Of a DNA stretch of 64,000 bases, positions 24,426-35,374 are shown in pieces. Position numbers and translations under genes: made by a program. Each line of letters opens with the position of its first letter. Position 1 is the first letter of the stretch. This DNA comes from Takakia lepidozioides. Lineage: Eukaryota > Streptophyta > Takakiopsida > Takakiales > Takakiaceae. The notes beneath the pieces are model-generated. The model saw only the letters and a list, made by a program, of their open reading frames with translations. It ran no database searches and was not told the DNA's origin. The stretch is from NCBI GenBank assembly GCA_030704615.1, contig CM060732.1, positions 3,038,001 to 3,102,000 on the forward strand. Direction: 5' to 3'.

Positions 24426-27400
24426 CTACCCATGTGTTGTATCCCGCTGCAAAAGAGTATCGACCTCGTTGAAACTCATAGTGGCCTGGTGAATGAAGTT
24501 GTCACGTTTGGGATCGCAAACCATCCTCCTCAAAAATATGAAATACAAATGTTTGCAGGGTATGAATTTACCTCTCTTGCCCAAACTGGTTGATAGCATA
24601 TTCACAAAATCAGGACATGTGCAATTGGGGAAATTGGAAACCGTGATGTCGTAGGTCCTGTCATGAACAGCAGATGTGGAAGTGATGATTGTGAATACCC
24701 GACCATATCCTGGATCGGGTACTTCCGTGGTGCTTCCAACACGAGCTTGGAGCATTCTTGCGGACTCCACTTTGCCAAAGTGTTCAGCGGTTGGAGGGAA
24801 ACGCCGAACGAGCTTTCCATCTCGTTTGGTTGGCCACAAGTCAGGATTTGCCGGGGGACCCGGGAGGACGCAGGAGTAGTAGCACATGCATGGAGTTGGG
24901 GTTGTCTCGCAAGGGAAAAACCTGCCTCCTCCAGCATTTCAATCTCCTGAAAGCTGAGATGTGTTCCCACCTTCACGGGCCAAACGGTTGGAGGAGATGG
25001 CTTCATCACTACGGAAGGACGCACAGTTCCATGCACACATCTGGCACAATCATCTGCGCAGAACCAGAACTTGTGGTTCTTGGCTTCTGGTTGACCGTAT
25101 GGACGCATCAAGCCCGTGAAAGTCGGAGCAGGAGTTCGGGCACCACCTCTGGATATAGATGAAGTGCACTTCTCGAAATTAGTTGCCCTGATCGCTGTAC
25201 ATTTCACACGAGACCCGACACTTGTGCGTTCTATGTGCCAAACGTGGTCGGGGCATGCGGACTCAAGCACATCAAGGGGGTTGTTTCTCTCCTGCACCAT
25301 TTCAGTGGCACGGTTTGATGCTGGAGCTTGCCGTCGTGTTGGAGGTTCCTCCACAATGGAGGTTCCGGACACGGAGCTGTCATGCAGGGGAACACGAGGC
25401 TTCGAGAAGTTATCACGGTCTGCCCTGTGGGAATCTGAATCCGAACCAGGTGGAGTGTTCAATTTCCTCTTACAGGAGCCGAATCTCTCCTCCCCTTCAA
25501 GATGTGGAACTCTAGAAACAAGTGGCGTTCCCTGGGCATACATGCTCACCGCCCGTGCTATCTTGATTGGATCCCCAGATCTGTTTGCAGCACGCAACAT
25601 CAACTCCGATTTGTCCGGACCCTTGCCACCAACCCCACCTCGTAAGAAATCACGGTATCGGGTTTGTTGTTGCAAGGCACGTATCAAATCATCTGTTGTT
25701 GCCACATACAAATCCCGACCTCGTTTCCCAGACTGCTGCAACCATGCATTGTGCACAGTTTCTGCCAAATTGCAAGATGGCATGTCTGCCATTTCCTCAA
25801 TGGACATGTTCTGCAAAGAGGATAACCACACTTCAGAATAGTGCACAGGAAACAACATAAAGAAAGCAACAAAAATATGGAAAGCAAATGTATGAATAAA
25901 GCATGAAATAGAAGCCTCGTACCATTGTCATGGCTGCTCCCCACTGTCTATACCGGAAGTGCCAAAACGCCAGCCAATCTTCCAATGCTCTCATACTCTC
26001 AAGTGATGCAGCTCCAGAAGAGAACCACCAGGCACGAATTGTCTGGAACAAAGTGTCCGCCTCCTTCATTGTTCTAGCATCTTTGTACTCTTTGCACAAT
26101 TTACGGTGCTGAGTCTGCATCTCTGGTTTGATGTCCGACTTTGTATGTTTTTCCAGAGATTGTGTCCAATGGAATAGACATGTACGCTCTCTTCCTGGCA
26201 TAGGCACTTTTGGGTCGCCCGATCCGAAGACAATACGAATAGCATTGAAATTTGCTTGAGCACTATCCGCCATGAAACCTGCGAAATTTGGAGATGGCAG
26301 CCCATGGCAGCCCATGACACGTATCAGGGAATTCCACATGAGCTTCTGGGATTCCGTATCCTCGGATTGCATGTCACAAACTGCAATTGTCATAACTCGT
26401 TGGTACACTGGATCGTAGACATGACAAGCCATTGTCGTCCAATCCTTCACTCGTTTCACATGATCAAACATAAGAAAACAGTTCTGCAAGTCCCCAGTCT
26501 TCTGCATCCGCTTCACGAGGCTAACCCCACTGCCCTCCCCAACAGTCGACATTTTGAAAAGAAAAACTTTGATGGCACCTTGACCTGGGAATACATTGTC
26601 CTGGATGTAATCGTACTTGCTCAGTCGTTTCAATTCCAAAATATTGTCTATGTAGCCTCTGATCCCAGAGCCCATTCTCAATGCATTGATCTGATGCCGA
26701 ATGTTAGGTGAACTTAAAGTGGAGAAATGATCCATGACCAGGTCCAATGCTGCACCGTCAAGTTTAGTCCCCACAGAATCTCCTTCACTCAAAATATGGC
26801 TTTCCAAGAAGGACTTGCTTGCGCCAAGAGCAATTGCAGATGTTGTTGCGGATGGGTTTCTCCCGAACTCCTGTTTGATCAACCTCGATACTGTCTCAAC
26901 ACTCTCCCTGTAATCCCCCTTCGAGACAGGATGGTTATGGAATCCAAAATGCACACAAGCTCTCGTCATTGTATTCAAACGGTGGACAACATAGTACATT
27001 CTTGCTCCGCAGAGCGCCAAGCAGGATGGCACAAGTTTGCAGAATTTGCAGACGAAAGTGTTTGCCGGTGGAGGGGCAGTCCCAGGCTGAAATGGATTCT
27101 CCGCCAGACCCTCCCATTCGCTTTGATTATGAACTCCAGACTGAAGAAAGTGTCTGCAATTCAAATTATCACACCTAAGGTGTCCATTGCAAACTGTCCT
27201 CCTGAAAACAAGCTTGTCATCATTCTGAATATTGGATGTTTTTGTTCTGCACCACGGGTGCCCGTCGTGTTTCTTGTCCATTCCATGCATCATGATTGTT
27301 ACACCTCCAACTCGCGGAGGAGGAGGCAGCTCGAATAGGATATCGCCATCAAAAGTCTCCGGCAAGAACTTCACAGGCACCTGCTTCAAAGATTCCCAAT

Positions 27401-27935
27401 CAATTCCCCGCAACTCACTTTTGAATCCAGCCATTCCTCCCATCGCCCGCAATTTTGGAATGACACTACAAATCTCTTCTTCATCAGCTTCTGCAACCAC
27501 AGTAGGAAGGACTGGATTTGGAATTTCACTTATGTCATCATCGGAAGAATCCGAAAGCTCAACGATTGGAGTGGAGGAAGTCTGTTCTTTTTTCACCACC
27601 ACCTCCCTCTTGTCTTCAACGACCGAAGCAGCAGTCCCGGGCGTCACATATGACCCAAGGGACTTTCGCCGAGGCTCTCCAAGTACTCTGTATCGACCAG
27701 GACGCACTCTCCACTGGCTGATATGAGCCGTCTCATCACGGTTTTGGAAAGAATATTTCACCAACTTCCCTTTCAGATCGTAAACCTCTTTCTCCAAAAA
27801 GATGGAGCCATTCTGCAGCTGAAAACGGGTAGCCAAGACATGTTCCAGAACAATTGCAAATCCATTGTCAAGGACTTCCTGGGAGAACGGCACTGGTTTG
27901 TCGTCTGAGAAGAACTCCGCTTCAGAGGAAGCCAT
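24426..27935 (-). CDS. MULE-like transposase with N-terminal zinc region and SWIM finger, copy 1
   Basis: Exon 1 (27935-25923) and exon 2 (from 25810) flank a 112-bp GT-AG intron in phase 0. Residues ~222-340 form a Cys/His region (HDGHPWCRTK, CNGHLRCDNLNC, CKFC, HFGFHNHP), resembling the FLYWCH/WRKY-GCM type zinc domains at the N-termini of MULE transposases. The DDE core follows: LMFDHVKRVKDWTTMACHVYD (~490), FMADSAQANFNAI (~553) and CLFHWTQSLEKH (~585), then WWFSSGAASLESMRALEDWL. The C-terminus has a SWIM finger (CTCPDF...KFIPCKHLY, about codon 1066). The full length would be ~1130 codons. A 1-nt frameshift at ~24870-24890 separates the SWIM end from the rest; copy 2 reads straight through the equivalent stretch. 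It is divergent from the ParB-methyltransferase gene. MULE assignment rests on domain order and is inference. Confidence 0.8.
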
Positions 27936-28790
27936 CTTCCTTCCTCGAGTATGTTTGTACCTTGCTATCGCAGATCTAGTGTAAATCGGTTTACTGCTGT
28001 CTCCAGAACACAGTTGAAGAATGAGCAGAGCATATGGCGGAGGAAGCTCAGATAACGACTGTGCATATTCTGTTATTCATTCCAGATATGCAGCCGTCCA
28101 TTTTAATTACTTTTCTTGTGGGCCCAGTGGTCAGAGAATCCATAGGGGCAGTGTCGGCAACTGTTAAACCGTTAATCAGAACCTCATCAATAAACCCAAT
28201 AACAAAGCCGACTTCCTGGAAGCATGCCACAGGATCCGAGAATGGGATTGCAGATTAAGTAAATGTATCTATATACTACTACCAATGATCATGCGCACCT
28301 GGAAAGTTCCAAATGTGCAACGAATGTGGGGTTTGGATAACAAGGATGACCGTGTATGATATTCCAAAATTTGTCATCAAACTCTCGTTCATTTATATTT
28401 ATTTGTTTAAGACTGCGCATCAATTTCTGGGATTCGCTGTTCTTTTTAAATATTGAACCAGTTATAATTTAGAACACGCCGTTTTGTTTTGGGCGGCACA
28501 CGTCAGACATCCATAACTGAATACGAACAGCTGTACACCAATTGCTGGCATGTGCACTAATATCGAAACGACTATGTGTAACGGTCACGCGGGAGGGAAT
28601 CCGATGCTTCTAGAGACACGCAAGAACACAGGCAATCCCGCAAGAAATCGGGAGTCACTGCGTTTTTCTACTTTTCGCGCTTAGAGGGAGAGTGGTAGTC
28701 AAGCTGGAGAGGGTTCCTTCTAGAATACGAAAGAGAAGAAAGTCTCTTTATTTTACTTCCCTTAGAGAGAGACGCAGAGCAAGAGAGAAA
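27936..28790. promoter_or_regulatory. Shared divergent promoter region
   Basis: There are 855 bp between the two start codons of transposon copy 1. Copy 2 keeps a similar spacer (38945-39908, 964 bp). A purine-rich leader just before the methyltransferase ATG (AAGAGAAGAAAGTC ... AGAGAGAC) is alignable between copies and is probably 5' untranslated sequence. I could not assign specific core promoter boxes. Confidence 0.4.
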
Positions 28791-31700
28791 ATGACGAGGC
28801 GTCGTTTGTTGGAGAACACAGGGCCAAGGCAGCAGGTGAACGCGGAGACTGATTCACAAGAGCAGACGGAGACTGAGGCAGCGGCTGCGACACAGTCGGC
28901 GATAAGAGTGCGCCAGCCTGTGGAGGCAGAGATGAATCGCAGGGACACTGAAGAAGGTGGAAGCACGCGGAACGCCGAACCTGAAGAAGGTCAAGAAACC
29001 CTTGCGCAGACAGAAACTCCAGCAGATGTGAGAGGGAAGAGGAAAGCTGCAGAAGGGGATCAAAGTTCAAAACCTAAGAAGGTGCCAGTAAGTTTTATCA
29101 TATAGTCTATGTGATTGCCTTTCAAGGAGTCCTTCCTCTTCCATTCTTTAGCAGGAACTACTGAATCGCGAGCGTCGTTAACGCCATTCGATTCTGCTCA
29201 TGAGATTTATGTACCTATGTGTTTGAAGAGAGAGTCTGCACTTACTATTCTCCCTAAACTACACTGAATGTCGTTGCCGCCAATCAGTTGCACATATATG
29301 TCATTACACAACACCGATCCGGCAGGTTGTTATCTTTTGTGATTGTCGTTAACGCCGTTCGCTATCGCTCTCACTTTTGTTTTGAATACGGCAGTCTCGG
29401 CTTTGCATGTGTAGATTGTGCTGAATTCTTTCACACCATTCATGGTGAGTTTCCTTGATACAGAGTGATTGTCGTTACCGCCATTCACTATTTGCAAATC
29501 ACTTAGTCAGAACTGAATGGCATCGTGCAGAAAACTGTGAGGTCGAAGCCTACAGGATCAGAGGGGAAAGGATCTGGAGATGGGGACGAGTCCGCAAAAA
29601 GCTCAGAGAATACAGATGAAGCAGATGAATCCGAAGTGCACTACCTTGACAAGGTGAAAGAACTCATGTCATTCCAGAAGGTAAACTCTCAGGAGGTTAT
29701 AAGGGACATGCTCGTATCTGGAGGGCGTCTGGACATACCTCTGTGCCGGATGATATCAATGCCTGTTGTGCGTCCACCTCTTTCCCATGACATAACAAAA
29801 TTGGAGAGTGATTTTGTGCATGGATATAGACTTGGTGCACAAGTTTTTTATGTGTCACTGACGGATATAAATGGGAAAAGCACATTAGTTTCTCCAGAGA
29901 TCAGTGATAACTGGGATGAGTGCTGGAAAGATGCCAATGAGGAGTTCGAGCTGGGCCTCATGATGGGAAAGAACACCCAGCAATTTTGCAACCACATGTT
30001 CTACGTCTGGGACGGCAACCACCGATTGCTGGCATGGATGGGATACATTCAGAAACACCATTCGAAAGACAAAGACAAGCATGTTGCTGTGGAGGCAATG
30101 GTTTTGGATCCAGGAAACGACATCGCTAGGCTTCTTACAGCTATGCACGACGTGAACAAGTAAGTCATCCAGGAGATTTGATTCCCTCTGTAGTGTCTTG
30201 TTGATCCTCAAAAAACAGTGTTAAGGAATGCAATGTTTTCAATGTTTTTGCAGATCGACAGAGAAATCGCATGTGACAACAAGCTTGGTTCACACACTAT
30301 TCCGAATTCAGAGGATTGGTCTGATGAAGCTGGATGATTTTCGGACAGTACTACCACCCAATATCATCAAGAAGTGCGAAACAGGAAGAGCTGCAGGCAC
30401 TTGGTATTCTTTGACACGAGAGGCGTTTCTGGAGTACATGTATGCGGTAAGCCCGAGTCTGTAATCTGTTTACTTTTCGAATACATGTTTAGAGTCCCTT
30501 CGGAGCTAATCACTACTTGAATGAATGCAGCAAGAACTGGCAGAGGCAGCTGAGAAGGGAAAATCCGAATATTACCGCACTACACCAGAGGAACTAAGGA
30601 CATCAAAGGGTGTGGAAGCTGCAATAAAGAAGGAGTTTGAGATGCGAAGAACCAAATTGATGTCAGCCTTCGGAAAGCAGCTTAGAATAGTAGATCCTGG
30701 ACTTGGTCCTGAGTTCCTTCAGCAGATCAAAACACACTATGACAAGCATGTGCATCCGGAGATGCAGCAGGAGAAATTGCACCGGCTGGCCATATCGATG
30801 GTCGACCCACAAACAAAAATAAGGTGGCTGGAGATATGGAACTCAGATCAAACAGTAAAGGACTTGAATCAGTTCCCAAAGAGCACCATACAGCCTGGCA
30901 CAAAGGTGGAAGGAATCAGTGATTTGGTGTTTGATAACTGGCTCCACAAGGCTACATTTTGGAGTCAGGTGTGTATTCGAACATGCTGTTTCTTCTCTTC
31001 AAGTATGTGATGTGTTTCTTTTTTGCAATTCTGACAAATATACTATTTGCAGCTCGAAAAGCGCGCCGTCATTGTGCTGGATCAGACTTTGAAGGACCTG
31101 AACATTGCGATTGTTTCCCCTCCCCAAATGTCATTGGAGGCATACATAAGGAAGTGGAGAGGTCTCACCTGGAGATACTGTTTTTTCCGGGAGTTCTCCA
31201 AAGATGGTAACATTTTACGGTCCAACGACTTTGACAGTCAGGTTGGAGGAGAGTGGGCCATGATGCGAGTTGTGTACAGGTGAAATGTCATACTTGAAAC
31301 TCTACTGTTTTTTTGGGAAAAATTGTGGCTTCATATGGATTGCAATCTTAGATCCAGATTGAATGTCGTTGACGACATTCACTTCTTTGTCTGAGTCATT
31401 CTTAAGCGAGTATATGAATTCACCTGGTTAGGATCTAAGGGTGCAATTATATTGTCCCTGATTAGAATTGATAATGTCCTTGAATGGCGTTGACGACATT
31501 CACATACGGAGTTGTTGTGCGGTCCTCAAGGTTATTTAAATTTTTGTAATGTCCATAGAGGATACAATGAGGGTTGATCACTTCATTTTGCTGAATGTCA
31601 ATGCAGACATTCAGTTGTTCTGCATTGTTTTTTCCTCTTGCGATGAATATGGAGGCTTCATAAGCTCTGTTTTAAGAAATCCAAAGTGAATGTCGTTGAC

Positions 31701-34362
31701 GACATTCACAGCTGTGTCTGTATTATTAAAAAACGACAAATTCAATTTCATGGATTGGGGAGCTAAGTAATTGGTTTCTTTTTTGTATTTTTGTGAATGG
31801 CGTTGACGCCATTCACATACAGTGATGTTGTGAGGTCCTCAGTGATAGGTTCGTTATGAATGTGCATTGAGTTTTCCTGGATGGTTCCTTACTCAATTTT
31901 TTTATTTCCATCCTGTGATTTTGCTTCATTTCAGTAATAATTTGGCTTCATTCTTGAATGTCGTTGACGACATTCACTTCTATGTCTGTGTCATTTCTAA
32001 TCGCTTATTTGCATTCACCTGGATTAGGATGTATTTACAGTGTCATGGAATGGAATGTTCTGAATGGCGTTGACGACATTCATATCTGGAGCAGTAGTGT
32101 GGTCCTGAAAGGTCCTTGGAGCAGTTGTCAGAGCCATTTCAATCCATGTTTTATTCTTTCTGTTCTACTTGCATCTTACTCACTGAGCGCTTTTGTGGGT
32201 TGGGATTCATCTCCTTTTTTCAGGTACACGAAATATGTGCTTATGGAAGGAAATCACCTGAGCGGAATTCCCGACTATCTTGACATGTGGTCGGACCCTG
32301 CAAACGATCCAACCATGTATACTGCAGGGATATTGAAGGACTGGAGTCCTTCTCACTTCAGAGACTGTGGGTGGTACCTTGACTGCCCACCTGAGCACAC
32401 GACCTTTCAAGAACAGCATATGAAATACTTGAACAATAACGCTGAGATGCTGGCGCCTTTGACTGACGAAGAGTATCAACGAAACATAGCAACCTTGGCT
32501 GCCAAGGAGCCTGATGCTCAGGGAACGCCGCAGAAGGGAAAGAAGGCGGGCCGCAAACCAAAAGACAAGGCTGTTGATGTCATAGCCATCTCACCAGCAA
32601 AGCCAAAGGACAAAGACAAGTCCAAAGAGAAGGAAAAGGACAAGGGGAAGGAGAATGAAAAGGAGATGGAGAGTGGGCAGGACTTTACTGCTGGAAGATA
32701 TACCCGCACTCTTCAGTGCGTGTTCGATGCCAAGCCACACCCTTCCCGTTCTGATTCAGCAGGAGAGATGAAAATTGTTAATGAGGGTTGGCTTTCGATG
32801 ATGCAGAGTCGAAAGAGAGGATACACTGGGGTGCCATCCCCTACCTGGGACAATATAATCTCATTCCTCAATCTGGTGAGAATTCCATTTTCTTTCCTTT
32901 TTCTCTGAATGTTTCGTTGGCAGTATTTCAGTCTCGTTCTTTGAAAACATTCTTGCCATCGTTCTTATAAAAAACATGTCTGTTGCAGGTGAGCACAGGT
33001 CCCACCTTCGTGTGCGGTGTGCAGAAAACTTATGCGGCCGACATTGTCATTCTCGACATCCCGGATGGCCAGGCTGTGCCAGAAGTTCTTCCAAAGGGCA
33101 AGACGCCAGGGTGGAACAAATTCGAGGACAACTACTGGAGTTGGGTATTCGGGTTCTGTAACAATTTCCTCTCTGATGCAGGGACACTTCTGCTTTTTCA
33201 GTCATGTGACAATGATAGTCGTCGGGCATTGGCATCATACCTCAAGTCTTCAGGGTTTGAAGTTTTGCGCACATGGAATTGTGTGAACAGCCTCTACCTT
33301 GTGAAAGGGGTTTCCCTGGTCAGCTGGTATGCCGTCTGCCTTCTGCTTATGCTTTGATCATGAGTTTCAATTTTCTCTGCAGCTCCACTCTAGTAGAATG
33401 TTTTATGATCGACACCGATCATCAACGATTCATGGTTTTTTGGTGTCAGAGTTCTGAATAGCCGATGTACACACTTCCACTTTAGATTGTGTTTACCACA
33501 CTAACCTGCTATCTTTGGCAGACGAGGATGTTCGAGGCGATCTGCCTGCGGAGGATTCGCACATCAAAGACACCATCCTCCATCCGCAGCTTTGAGATTT
33601 CTGACCAGGGTTGTTTCGTCAACCCCCCCTATGAGCCCCATGTCGATGACATTTTGTACAACTTCATGCAGTCCAGTCAGACTCTGAAGAGACCAGATGG
33701 CACTCCCTGGAGAGGTGCAAAGGAAAAGTCACCAGCATTCATGCAAATACTGCTGGAGTCATGCAGCCACCGCTCTGCACGGGTGGTCGATCTTTCTGTG
33801 TCCACAGGTTCGTTTTCTCCTTCCGAATTGGTTTCCTTTCAACAGTTTCATCTGCTTAAATCCCCTCCTCCAAACTGTTTATGTTCTCCTGTCTGGTGCA
33901 GGAGCAACTTACCACGCATGCAAGGCAGGCGGAAGAAGCCTTTTTGGTATGGAGGGTGATTCTGACCTCTACAACACAGTGCTCCTCCCCCTTTTGTCTG
34001 GCTCCACTTCAGGCACACAGACTGATCGGATTCATATTCGAAATGATGACGATCCCGAAGATAAGCAGGTCGACAACGACTTTTCATGTGAGTAAGTGCT
34101 AAACCCTCTTTGGGAGTCATACTCAATTTCTCGATAACATCAAAGTTACAGTAATAACTTTTTCAGGCTGTCTTTCAGGAAAGCCAGCGGTGGATCTTCA
34201 GGAGATACAGTCATTTCTGGCGAGTCTGTTTTCGACAGCCCCCTTTCCAATTTTCTGCTCCCTGTTTATGCCGAAGCAATGGCACTTCACGCGTCCGAGT
34301 CCCTATCCCCTGACTTTTTAGTGGCCAGCCGTAGGTGTATCCGCGTGGATCCGGTGTTCTAA
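28791..34362 (+). CDS. ParB-like domain fused to permuted N6/N4 DNA methyltransferase fold, 10 exons, intact (copy 1)
   Basis: Exons 28791-29087, 29531-30159, 30254-30446, 30531-30968, 31053-31279, 32224-32875, 32989-33318, 33522-33807, 33902-34091 and 34167-34362 all join in phase with GT-AG borders, giving 1145 codons plus TAA. Residues 1-99 are acidic and Arg-rich. A ParB/Srx-like domain spans ~135-285 (GGRLDIPLCRMISMPVV; VWDGNHRLLAWM with DGNHR at ~260). A Lys/Asp/Glu-rich linker precedes a methyltransferase fold in beta order: motif IV region ADIVILDIPDG (~830-839), motif VIII-like strands, motif X-like SPAFMQILLESC, then motif I VVDLSVSTGATYHA (~1010). The usual DPPY is DIPD and the F-x-G-x-G loop is S-V-S-T-G, so catalysis is doubtful or altered. 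The C-terminal LLPVYAEA is conserved in paralogues. ParB-methyltransferase fusions are known from phages and bacteria. The exon 7 donor (33318) and exon 10 acceptor have alternatives. Confidence 0.85.
29170..29490. repeat. Degenerate palindrome series in intron 1 of the ParB-methyltransferase gene
   Basis: Four related blocks (near 29172, 29268, 29342 and 29466) share the pattern GAnTGTCGTTAACGCCATTC, a degenerate form of the palindrome in intron 5 of the same gene. They are spaced about 75-125 bp apart. Confidence 0.55.
31361..32081. repeat. Array of seven palindromes in intron 5 of the ParB-methyltransferase gene
   Basis: GAATGTCGTTGACGACATTC (two 9-base arms around TG) starts at 31361, 31688 and 31956. 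Variants with GAATGGCGT left arms start at 31482, 31795 and 32062, and a divergent one at 31593. At 31795 both arms changed together (GAATGGCGT ... ACGCCATTC), keeping full symmetry. Spacing is 95-161 bp. Short flanking strings recur too (TCACTTCT-TGTCTG; GTGGTCCT), so the whole unit was amplified. Confidence 0.85.
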
Positions 34363-34544
34363 AATACTTAGACTTAGATGCAGAGGAAGAGGGGATACAT
34401 TGTACTGACTCTGAGTCAGACTGAACTGTATTCTTTTAATATTCATTTTCATATTATCTGGAAACGTTGAATCCCCTTACTCTACCGTAGTTGTTCCTTT
34501 AGAACAAATAATAATCACAGAATCAACTTTCGTTTAAATTGCTA

Positions 34545-34915
34545 TATGTATGAATCCATCTCACAAACCTTCCTGACTCTTCTCATATCCATTGTGCATT
34601 CATCTACACTGTATTCATGCGTGCTCCATTCATGAAAGCTTCCTTTGTACAACATCCATTGTACATTCATCCTCTGTACTCTTTAATCCACCCCACAAAC
34701 CTTCCACACTCATTTCATATACTTTGTGCATTCGTCAAAAGATTTGGTCATGCATCTTCCTGTCATGAATTTTTGTCATTGCTCAACATCCATTATACAT
34801 TCATCCATTTTACTCTTATCCATCCGTCATTCATCCATCTACATAGATTTTTCAAACTCATCCATCTGTTTATCATCCAACTGTACATTCATCCATCATT
34901 TATTCAATGCCTTTT
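34545..34915. repeat. Simple-sequence region 3' of the ParB-methyltransferase gene
   Basis: The strings CATCCATTGTACATTCATCC and close variants (CATCCATTATACATTCATCC, CTGTACATTCATCCATC) recur irregularly across ~370 bp, between the stop codon and the right end of the transposon. Interspersed strings CCACAAACCTTCC and TCATATAC suggest a larger decayed unit. Confidence 0.6.
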
Positions 34916-34979
34916 ATTATGTCGTCCAGCTTGTTTCCGCGGTAAAGGGTGCCAATCCGCGGGAATACACTCCACTTCT

Positions 34980-35125
34980 TTCTGGGTGCGTGGTGACTCG
35001 GCCTCCACGTGTGATGACGTGGACTGAGACCCGTGACGTGGCATTTGCGCAAGGTGACGTGGCGTGAGCGCAGTCGCGCTCACGCGCTCACGCGCTCACG
35101 TGACCAGGCTCACGCCGAGGCATCC
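34980..35125. repeat. Right subterminal repeats of transposon copy 1
   Basis: TGACGTGGC repeats are followed by GGTGACGTGGCGTGAGCG and then four GCTCACG motifs, ending in CAGGCTCACGCC. Motif content matches the left end. The outer edge is an inverted match to the left edge. Confidence 0.6.
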
Positions 35126-35374
35126 CTGCAAAGCGGGCCCCACCATGCACCATGTCTGCAATGCCTGCACAAAAAGAGGAATATGAAAATATAGCAGATT
35201 TGAGCTCAGAATGATTGACACACTTTATTTCAATTCACAGATAGACGCTTATAATGAATGGCATGTGCATTTGCCCTGGTTCCGCGAACGAAATGTATAT
35301 GTTTGTCCTAAATGCAAAGTCTTTACACGGTAACCTGGAAACCAGCATGGGAAGCGGGCATGGCTTGTATGTGT
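35126..35374. other. Junction between transposon copies 1 and 2
   Basis: This short stretch separates the right end of copy 1 from the 3' end of the copy 2 transposase. I could not recognise a left terminus for copy 2 here. It may be the 3' untranslated region of the copy 2 transposase with the terminus lost. Confidence 0.35.

Larger units (their letters stand above)
23655..35125. mobile_element. Composite DNA transposon, copy 1: MULE-like transposase plus divergent ParB-methyltransferase gene
   Basis: The limits are drawn from GC-rich clusters of CGTGAGC/GCTCACG motifs. The left edge reads ACGGCGTGAGCC at ~23660, exactly where a gypsy RT frame is broken. The right edge reads GGCTCACGCCGAGG, ending near 35125. 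The outermost ~11 bp are an inverted match (CGGCGTGAGCC). Inside are two divergent genes, the transposase (24426-27935 minus) and the ParB-methyltransferase (28791-34362 plus). The same pair with the same orientation and a similar spacer recurs at 35375-45464, which argues that both genes belong to one element. No target-site duplication could be recognised, so exact ends are uncertain by tens of bases. Confidence 0.65.
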
